Assembly (NCBI GenBank): GCA_017525855.1
Contig: JAFXSE010000048.1
Span: 1 to 6,485 of the forward strand
Origin: Bacilli bacterium
Lineage (GTDB): Bacteria; Bacillota; Bacilli; RF39; UBA660
Direction of reading: 5' to 3'
DNA length: 6,485 nt
The translations under genes and the position numbers were made by a program. Shown here in pieces: positions 1 through 6,485 of the stretch. The notes below the pieces were generated by a model. That model had not been told where the DNA came from. It did not search any database and saw nothing but the letters and a program-made list of their open reading frames with translations. Position 1 is the first letter of the stretch; each line of letters starts with the position of its first letter.

Positions 1-642
1 AGAAAAGATATAGACTTTATAATAAATGGAAATCATGAAAAGAAAATAAAAGGTAATGAAAAATTAACTATAAGAAAAGGAACAAAGATTGAAATATATT
101 TTTCATCTTCTATTACAAGTTTAGAGAATTATTTCAGTTCTGATATTGATCCAAATATGAAAAAAATAATATCCGTAGATTTAACTCATTTCAATTTTTC
201 ATCTATCACAAGTATGAGTAAAATGTTTTATGGATGTAGTTTATTAAAAACAATTTTATTATATAGTGTTGATACATCAAAAGTAACAGATATGAGCTCT
301 ATGTTCGAAGGATGTAGTTCATTAGAAGTTTTAGATTTATCAAATATTGATACTTCATCAGTAACTGATATGAGTTCTATATTTTCTGGATGTGAATCTT
401 TGAAAGTCCTTGATATATCTCATTTTAATATGGAAAAAATAAGTAAAGCTGATACAATGTTCTTTAATGCTAAAAATATAACATATATTAATTTATATGA
501 TACCAAAAATGCAAAGGAATATATTTCTAAAAGTGAACTAAAAGAAATCAACAATTTAACCGTTTGCCAAAAAGAAATGATTATTACTAATGAAAATATG
601 GTTGAAAATTGCTGTTATTATAATTTAGATAATAATGAATGC
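1..642 (+). repeat. LRR module 1 (left part missing): 3 LRRs, cap and Cys motif
   Basis: Residues 1-214 of the window. It opens inside the inter-array domain at RKDIDFIIN (residues 1-9), followed by GTKIEIYF (27-34) and YFSSDIDPNM (44-53). LRR units start at residues 72, 98 and 124 (bases 214, 292 and 370), each with an MF- or IF-x-G-C core. The fourth unit is a cap without cysteine that ends in YINLY (162-166). The closing cysteine motif is C189-x14-C204-C205-x8-C214. The first LRR departs from consensus in its strand (LLKTILLYSVDTS). This module is the closest relative of module 2, which lies exactly 720 bases downstream. Confidence 0.88.
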
Positions 643-3600
643 GAAAGTTCAAACTATATTATAGTTTATTTTGGAGAAAAGGTAGAATATGATAAAAGCT
701 TTTTAGTCCAAAATTACAGGGAAGATATAAAGTTTATAATTAATGGAATTTATAATATGAGACAAGATGTCAGCGATCATTTAATTGTTCTTGATGGATC
801 AAAAATAGAAATACATTTTTCTAATAATACTGTGAAAAGTATGGAAAAGTTTTTCAGTTCTGAAATTGATCCAAATATGGCAAAAATAACATCTATAGAT
901 TTTTCTCATTTTAATGCATCACTAATTGAAAACACAGCCTCAATGTTTTATGGATGTAGTTCATTAAAATCCATAGATTTATCCTTTTTAGATACTTCTA
1001 AAGTTGTTGACATGAGCAATATGTTTTTAAACTGTTCTTCTTTAGAAATTCTAGATTTATCCACTTTTGTTACTTCATCAGTAACTAATATGAGTTCAAT
1101 GTTTTCTGGATGCGAATCTTTGAAATTCCTTGATATATCAAATTTCAATATGGATAACACCACAAATGGAGAATTTATGTTTAATGGCACTAAAAATTTG
1201 GAATATATTAATTTATATAATATTAAAAGATCTTATAGTAATATCAGTGAAAGTGAATTAAATGAGATAAAGGATTTAACTGTTTGCCAAAACCAAAAAA
1301 TAATTTCGAATGAAAATATAATTGAAAACTGTTGTTATTACGACCTTAATTCAAGTAAATGTAGTAGTAATGCTAATTATATAATAATATTCTATGGTGA
1401 TAGAGTTGATTATACAAATGGATTTATTAAAGATGAAGAAGGTAATGAATTTAGACAAGGTATTGATTTTATAATCAATGGAGAGGATCATAATAAAAAA
1501 TTAGATGGAACTACTAAATTAAATTTACACAAGGGTTCTAAACTAGAAATATATTTCTCAAATCCAATTTCTTTGATAAGCACACAAAGTTATTTCAGTT
1601 CTTCCAAAGATAAGAATGCTGGAAAAATTGTATCAATGGACTTCCATCACTTTAATTCATCAAGTATTAATGATATGAGTTCAATGTTTTATGGATGCAG
1701 TTCATTAAAATCAATAGATCTATCTAATTTTAATACGTCATTAGTAACAAATATGAGTTCAATGTTTTATAATTGCACTTCTCTAAAATCATCAGATTTA
1801 TCTTCTTTTGATACTTCATCAGTAGCTGATATGGATTCTATGTTTGCTCTATGTGAATCTTTGATATTCCTTGATATATCTAACTTTAATATGACATTAA
1901 TAAATAGTTCTAAAACAATGTTTGACTCTGTTGATAAATTAAATTACATTAATTTATATTTTGTCCAAGATCCAAATAAAGTTCTTCCAGATATAACTAA
2001 TCTTCAAAATGTTTCAATTATTTGCCAACAAGAAAATAAAAAAATCATGGAAAATTCAGAAGCAAAATGCTGTTATTATAATATCGAAGAAGAAAAATGC
2101 GAATCATCTAATTTTATTGTGATATCTTTCGGTAAAGATATTCATTATTCCGAAGGTTTTGCGAATGATTATAGAAAAGATATACAATTTATAATAAATA
2201 AAAACTCCAATTCAAAAATATCAGGTACAGATGATTTATTTTTACCATCAGGTTCAAAATTAGAAATTTATTATTCATCTCCTGTGGATAGTTTAGAAAA
2301 TTATTTCAGTAAAGAAATTGATATAAATATGGAAAACGTAGTTTCAATTGATTTATCCAATTTCGATACATCAAGAGTAACTAATATGAAATCGACATTC
2401 TTTAGATGTAGTTCATTAAAATCGCTTGATGTTTCTACTATAAATACTTCCCAAGTGAATAATATGAATTCGATGTTTGCAGAATGTATCTCAATTGAGT
2501 CAATGGATTTATCAAATTTGGATTTATCGTCAGTGGTATATATGAATTTTATGTTTTCAGGATGTACTTCCTTATTATCTGTGGATTTATCAAAAGCAGA
2601 AGCGAAAAATGTAGTTAGCACTGCTGAAATGTTTAATGAATGCAAATCTTTAAGATATATTGATTTAAAGAAAATTAATACTTCACTTGTAACAAATATG
2701 AATTATATGTTTTCAGGATGTAGTTCTTTGGAATATCTAGATATTTCTTATTTTAGTTCAACAAAAGTAAAAGAGAAAGAATCGATGTTCAAAGACGTAA
2801 CAAACTTAAAATATCTCTCCTTATATAGAGCTGGAGATACCAATAATGTCATTTCAAATAGTATTTTATCGAATTTGAATAATTTAACAGTTTGTCAACA
2901 AGAAAAAATTCTTTTAGGTGATAATTTAATTGATAAATGTTGCAAATATAATATAGAAATAAGTGAATGCGAATATGTAAATTATATTGTAGTATATTAT
3001 GGAGAAAATGTTAAATATCCAAATGGTTTTATCAATGATAATAGAAAAAAAACAGCATTCAAAATAAATGTTGGTGATAATGAAGAGCAAGATGCTACAG
3101 ACGCATTAGATATAGACAAAGATGTTCCGGTAAAAATAAGTTTTGAATCTCCTTTGACAAGTTTATTAAACTTCTTTTATAATGATGCAAATGCTGGAAA
3201 AATAATATCAATAGATTTTTCAAATTTCGATTCATCAAAAATAGAAAATATGAATTCTGTATTCTATGGATGTAGTGCATTAAAATCAGTAGATTTTTCA
3301 TATTTTAATTCATCATTAGTAACTGACATGGAATCTATGTTCGGAGAATGCAGTTCATTAGAATTAATTGATTTATCAAGCTTTGATGTTTCTTTAGTTA
3401 CATCAATGAAGGAAATGTTTTATGGTTGTAGCTCATTAAAAGCAATTGACTTATCTAATTTTAATACTCCTTCTTTAACTATTTTACAAAATATGTTTTC
3501 CAAATGTGGTTCATTAGAATCAATTGATTTGTCTAAATTTGACACTTCAGAAGTAAGCAGTTTTTCAGGAGTCTTTTCAGAATGTACAAAGCTGAAATAT

Positions 3601-6485
3601 CTTGATATATCATCTTTTGATGTTTCAAAGCCTAAAAATTTAAATGGTGTGTTTACTAATATTCCATTGAAATATTTGAATATATATAATATTACAGATC
3701 CAAATAATAAAATAGCAGAAACAGAATTAAATGGTTTAACTAATTTAACAATTTGCCAACAAAGAGAAATATTTACAAAAGAAGATAAGAACTATCAATG
3801 CTGTAAATATAATATCGAAACAGAAATGTGTGAATTTAGTAATCATATTATTGTTTATTTCAAAGACGAGGTTGTATATGGTAAAGGCTTTATAATTGAT
3901 AGTTTTGGCACTATCATCGAAGGAAGAAGAGATAAAATAGATTTTATACTTAATGGAAATGACAAGAATCCAATAAAAGAAAATGAAACTTTTACAGTAA
4001 AAGGAGGCTCAAAAATAGATATATTTTTCAAAAATATAACAAGCCTAAACAATTTCTTTAATGCTCTATTTGATGGAAATTGTTTATCTATTATATCTAT
4101 TGATTTATCTAATTTAGATTCAACCTATATAACAGATTTAGGCTATCTATTTTCTGGTTGCAATTCTTTAAAATATATTGATTTCTCAGATTTTGATACC
4201 TCAAAAGTAACTAATATGAAAGAAATGTTTGCAGATTGCGGTAATTTAGAAGTATTAGATTTATCAAACTTTAAGACATCATCAGTAACTAATATGGGAG
4301 GCATGTTTTCATCATGTTCTGGTCTATTATCTATTTATTTATCTACTTTTGATACTTCTTCAGTGGAGAATATGGCTTCAATGTTTTCGGATTGTAATAA
4401 ATTAGAATCAATTGATTTATCCTATTTTAACACTTCATTAGTGAATGATACGTCGGCTATGTTTAAAGGTTGTCAAAAATTGAAAGTCCTCGATATTTCT
4501 AATTTTAATATGGAGAATGTTAAAGATTCAGTAAGCATGTTTTCGGAAGTGCAACTAAAATATATTAATTTAGAAAATATAATAGATTCTCGTAATATTA
4601 CTTTACAAAGCGATTTAAAAAATGTAAAAGATTTAATTATTTGCAGCCCAGCAAACCTTTCGAAATGTTGCTATTATGATTATAAAAGTGAAAATGGAGG
4701 ATGCCTTTCTACAAATTATATGATTGTTCATTATGGAAATGAAGCAGAATATCCAAATGGGTTCCAAAATAAATTTAGAAATAATATTTCTTTTATAATA
4801 AATAGAGATCTAGGTGATAAATTGAATATTTCAGAATCATTTGATATATATGAAGATAATAAAATAGCCATTTACTTTGATTCTCCTATAAAAACTTTAG
4901 AAAGCTTTTTCGATATAAATTATGATAAGAATGTCGAAAGTATAAAATCAATAGATTTTACTCATTTCAATTTTTCTGAAATAACCGATATGAGTAACAT
5001 GTTTACCGGTTGCAGTTCATTAGAATCGATTATTTTCCCAGATATTAATGCTTCTAAAATCACCAATATGAATCATATGTTTTTCGGATGTAGTAAATTA
5101 TTATCAGTGGATTTATCTCTTTTTAATACTGAAGAAGTTACCGATATGAGTTATATGTTTTATGATTGTAGGTCATTACAATTCTTTAATTACTCCAATT
5201 TCAATTTCAACATTTCAAAAGTGACAAAAATGAATAATATGTTTTATAGATGTAATTCATTAGAAAAAGTTGATTTCTCACCTTGCGGAACTCCTTTACT
5301 GACTACTATAGAAAAAATGTTTTATAAATGTGAAAATATAAAAGAAATTAATTTGCCCAATTTCAATACAACATTGGTTACTTCTATGGATGAATTGTTC
5401 TATGATTGTAATTCTTTAACTTCTCTTGATATATCTAATTTCGATATGATAAATTGCAAATCTTATACTGATATGTTCACTAATATTAGTAGCATAACAT
5501 ATTTAAATTTGGAAAATTTCAAGAACGATAAATTAATAGGATCAACATTTAAAAAAGCGAAGAATTTAGTTGTTTGCCAGAAACAAATAATAATATCAAA
5601 TCCTAGGGTTTATTATTGTTGTGATTATAATTTTGAAACCCAAGAATGTGAAACTATTCCAACAATTATAACTTCATCTATGCCTACTTTCATACCAGAA
5701 ACATCAAATGCCAATGTTCAAATTAGTGATACTCAAGATATAAATCCTTCTAATCAAAATTCAAATGATTTAATTGGCTCTGATGAAAAAGAAAATTATC
5801 CTAATGACTCAGCTGAACCATCTAATATTTTTGATGATACTGAAAATTTCTCAGAAAATAAAGAATTTATTCATTCTACTGAATTTTCTATTGAGGATTC
5901 AACAAATGTTATAGATAATAGAAAAGCTAGTAATACTATTGAAGAAAACTCGTATAATGAAGAAAATACTGAAGGTTTAAGTTCAACAAATGAAAATAAT
6001 ATAGAGTATTCCACTTCTATGAGTGATAATATAAATGAAAAAACAAATAAAATTGATTCTTCTAATATTGATGGAACTGAGAAGATGACTGAAACTCAGA
6101 ATCCTATTGCTTCCCAGGAAGAAACTCCAGAATCTACAATTCCTGAATTAGATAGTAAAGAGCCTGTTACTTCTAAATTAGATACTAAAGAACCTATTAC
6201 TTCTGAAATAGAGACTAAAGAACCTAAAATAGAAACAAAAGAACCTATTACGTCTGAAATAGAGACTAAAGAACCTAAAATAGAAACCAAAGAACCTATT
6301 ACTTCTGAAATAGAAACTAAAGAACCTAAAGTTGAAACTAAAGAGCCTATTACTTCTGAAATAGAAACTAAAGAACCTAAAATAGAAACCAAAGAACCTA
6401 TTACTTCTGAAATAGAAACTAAAGAACCTAAAGTTGAAACTAAAGAGCCTATTACTTCTGAAATAGAAACTAAAGAACCTAAAAT
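1..6485 (+). CDS. Giant BspA-like (DUF285-type) leucine-rich-repeat surface protein, partial at both ends
   Basis: Frame 1 reads through the whole window without a stop; the true start and stop lie outside. From left to right the 2161 residues are seven LRR modules (residues 1-1883), a Ser/Thr/Asn/acidic linker (1884-2049) and a KEP tandem-repeat stalk (2050-2161). The LRR units match the BspA/DUF285 consensus M-x-x-MF-x-x-C-x-SL-x-x-LDLS-x-F-[DN]-TS-x-VT-[DN]. Known BspA-like proteins of trichomonads and bacteria are cell-surface proteins, some shown to bind host matrix or other cells; an adhesive, extracellular role here is inference. Regularly spaced cysteines suggest a disulphide-bonded secreted protein. 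Neither a signal peptide nor a membrane segment is in view. No Trp codon was found. Codons end mostly in A or T. The coding call is near certain and the family call strong; species and ligand are unknown. Confidence 0.93.
643..1362 (+). repeat. LRR module 2: complete, 240 residues, 3 LRRs
   Basis: Residues 215-454. The inter-array domain has NYIIVYFG (218-225), REDIKFIIN (240-248), GSKIEIHF (266-273) and FFSSEIDPNM (284-293). LRR units start at residues 312, 338 and 364 (bases 934, 1012 and 1090), followed by a cap without cysteine that ends in YINLY (402-406). The cysteine motif is C429-x14-C444-C445-x8-C454. The first LRR has Thr-Ala in place of the usual Met-Ser before MFYGC. Together with module 3 this is the shortest complete form of the module and probably best shows the basic unit. 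Confidence 0.9.
1363..2100 (+). repeat. LRR module 3: complete, 246 residues, 3 LRRs
   Basis: Residues 455-700. The inter-array domain has NYIIIFYG (459-466), RQGIDFIIN (485-493), GSKLEIYF (512-519) and SYFSS (530-534). A short extra segment (KDEEGNEF, 477-484) precedes the R-x-x-I-x-FIIN block. LRR units start at residues 559, 585 and 611 (bases 1675, 1753 and 1831), and a cap without cysteine ends in YINLY (649-653). The cysteine motif is C675-x14-C690-C691-x8-C700. The third LRR matches the third LRR of modules 1 and 2 (CESL-x-x-LDIS, then FNM), so the last repeat before the cap is position-specific and not interchangeable. Confidence 0.9.
2101..2970 (+). repeat. LRR module 4: complete, 290 residues, 5 LRRs
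   Basis: Residues 701-990. The inter-array domain has NFIVISFG (704-711), RKDIQFIIN (724-732), GSKLEIYY (751-758) and NYFSKEIDINM (767-777). Five LRR units start at residues 796, 822, 848, 874 and 900, all exactly 26 residues apart, and the cap unit starts at 926. The region leading into the fourth unit (SKAEAKNVVSTAEMF, 864-878) lacks the usual F-D-T-S turn, so that turn is degenerate, but the 26-residue register is kept. The cysteine motif is C965-x14-C980-C981-x8-C990. This is the first module with the longer array. Confidence 0.9.
2971..3831 (+). repeat. LRR module 5: complete, 287 residues, 5 LRRs
   Basis: Residues 991-1277. The inter-array domain begins with NYIVVYYG (994-1001) but is the most diverged: the FIIN block reads RKKTAFKIN (1015-1023) and the GSK-[IL]-EI block is replaced by VPVKISFESP (1042-1051). 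LRR units start at residues 1084, 1110, 1136, 1162 and 1188, followed by a cap at 1214 that ends in YLNIY (1225-1229). The leading Met of the unit is Leu at 1162 and Phe at 1188. The cysteine motif is C1252-x14-C1267-C1268-x8-C1277. Confidence 0.9.
3832..4704 (+). repeat. LRR module 6: complete, 291 residues, 5 LRRs, variant Cys motif
   Basis: Residues 1278-1568. The inter-array domain has NHIIVYFK (1281-1288), a longer loop than in the other modules (about residues 1299-1309), RDKIDFILN (1310-1318) and GGSKIDIFF (1335-1343). LRR units start at residues 1380, 1406, 1432, 1458 and 1484, and the cap at 1510. The cap strand ends YINLE and not YINLY. An extra cysteine, C1361, lies just before the array. 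The closing motif is shortened and respaced: C1548-x7-C1556-C1557-x10-C1568. The first LRR reads LGYLFSGC, without the leading Met. Confidence 0.89.
4705..5649 (+). repeat. LRR module 7: last and longest, 315 residues, 6 LRRs
   Basis: Residues 1569-1883. The inter-array domain has NYMIVHYG (1572-1579), RNNISFIIN (1593-1601) and NKIAIYFDSPI (1620-1630). LRR units start at residues 1664, 1690, 1716, 1744, 1770 and 1796, and the cap at 1822. The step from 1716 to 1744 is 28 residues because of a two-residue insertion in SNFNFNISK (1732-1740); all other steps are 26. An additional cysteine, C1762, sits in an atypical turn (SPCGTP). The closing motif is C1859-x13-C1873-C1874-x8-C1883. No eighth inter-array domain follows: the sequence passes straight into the stalk at residue 1884. 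Confidence 0.9.
5650..6147 (+). other. Disordered Ser/Thr/Asn/Glu-rich linker of the surface protein
   Basis: Residues 1884-2049 have no LRR units, no cysteine and little hydrophobic patterning. They start with a Thr/Ile/Pro-rich patch (TIPTIITSSMPTFIPET) and continue as an acidic, Asn- and Ser-rich chain (for example EENSYNEENTEGLSSTNENN). By composition this is probably an extended, unfolded linker that holds the LRR head away from the cell surface; its many Ser and Thr could carry O-linked sugars. That role is inferred from position and composition only. There is no hydrophobic stretch long enough to be a membrane segment. Confidence 0.75.
6148..6485 (+). repeat. KEP tandem-repeat stalk, 17-residue (51-bp) period, continues past the window
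   Basis: Residues 2050-2161. It begins with two looser copies (LDSKEPVTSK, LDTKEPITSE) and settles into the 17-residue unit TKEPITSEIETKEPK[IV]E. KEP-I occurs at residues 2063, 2080, 2097, 2114, 2131 and 2148, all 17 apart. Each unit is a 10-residue piece plus a 7-residue piece, so KEP alternates between steps of 10 and 7. The residue after the second KEPK runs Ile, Ile, Val, Ile, Val, and the last visible bases (AT) fit Ile again. Charged, Pro-spaced repeats of this type normally form rod-like or disordered stalks. The right end is cut by the window. Confidence 0.93.
6277..6480 (+). repeat. Two perfect copies of a 102-bp higher-order tandem unit
   Basis: Bases 6277-6378 and 6379-6480 are identical by direct reading, including the synonymous choices (ACC once, GAG once per unit). 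A third copy starts at 6481 (AAAAT). Each 102-bp unit is two 51-bp subunits, one coding KIET and the other KVET after KEP. The adjacent left copy at 6226-6276 differs at several third positions (ACA, ACG, GAG). Identity at silent sites points to recent expansion of the unit by slippage or unequal exchange. Confidence 0.92.

Noticed and set aside
358..1140. Direct repeats with 720-base spacing as possible mobile-element or recombination-site arms
   Set aside because: They are explained as homologous LRR segments of adjacent modules; there are no terminal inverted repeats, transposase or target-site duplication.
948..1190. Antisense open frame within module 2
   Set aside because: Low-complexity shadow of the LRR repeats (the reverse complement of the SSMF and DLS units). 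The sense frame is continuous, and similar shadows appear in other modules.
2301..2645. Antisense open frame of 114 codons within module 4
   Set aside because: Its translation repeats with the 78-bp LRR period (DKS...ELH...NI-x-FI), as expected from reading the repeat backwards. It has no independent domain.
3095..3301. Antisense open frame within module 5
   Set aside because: Short, rich in Leu/His/Asn from A+T-rich complement, and fully inside the intact sense frame.
3855..4052. Antisense hydrophobic open frame at the start of module 6
   Set aside because: Its hydrophobic look comes from reading Lys/Glu/Asn-rich codons on the other strand; it would begin with TTG, and nothing supports expression.
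5650..5760. Possible membrane anchor or wall-sorting signal after the last module
   Set aside because: The Thr/Ile/Pro patch is short and polar, without a hydrophobic run of about 20 residues and without an LPxTG-type motif. The chain continues for more than 270 residues.
6096..6392. Antisense open frame with a Ser/Val/Gly/Leu-rich repetitive translation
   Set aside because: It is the reverse complement of the KEP repeat; a stop-free 51-bp unit stays open on the opposite strand automatically. Its start would be a TTG and it lies wholly inside the sense gene.
6148..6485. Regular tandem repeats as a CRISPR-like array
   Set aside because: The units are contiguous, in frame and coding, with no unique spacers between them.

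Overview
The window lies entirely inside one very large protein-coding gene on the + strand. Frame 1 is open from base 1 to base 6485 (2161 full codons plus two bases). It has no TAA, TAG or TGA, no start that has to be the gene's start, and no sign of an intron or frameshift. Both ends of the gene lie outside the window, so there is no promoter, ribosome binding site, terminator, RNA gene, mobile element or CRISPR array to report. I see no credible gene on the other strand.

The product is a giant BspA-type leucine-rich-repeat (LRR) surface protein of the DUF285 kind, recognised by units such as MFYGCSSLKSIDLSNFNTS. Bases 1-5649 hold seven large modules of about 240-315 residues. Each complete module has (a) a domain of about 90-100 residues with conserved blocks like NYIIVYYG, R-x-DI-x-FIIN and GSK-[IL]-EI, (b) an array of strict 26-residue LRR units, (c) a degenerate capping unit without cysteine that ends in a YINLY-type strand, and (d) a four-cysteine motif, usually C-x14-CC-x8-C. 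The arrays hold 3, 3, 3, 5, 5, 5 and 6 cysteine-bearing LRRs in order. Module 1 is cut by the window's left edge.

Bases 5650-6147 encode a disordered Ser/Thr/Asn/Glu/Asp-rich stretch. From 6148 to the right edge there is a Lys-Glu-Pro tandem repeat with a 17-residue (51-bp) period. It includes two perfect copies of a 102-bp higher-order unit and the start of a third. The layout is an adhesin-like ectodomain followed by a stalk; a membrane anchor or wall-sorting signal would be expected beyond the right edge but is not visible.

Organism: the DNA is very A+T-rich (about a quarter G+C by eye), uses A/T-ending codons and AGA/AGG for Arg almost throughout, and reads with the standard stop codons. 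A long intron-free frame, an expanded BspA-like family and many paired cysteines fit a parasitic or gut-dwelling anaerobic protist, most likely a trichomonad (Trichomonas/Tritrichomonas type). Anaerobic chytrid fungi, or a low-GC bacterium (Mollicutes, Clostridia, Brachyspira), cannot be excluded from this sequence alone.
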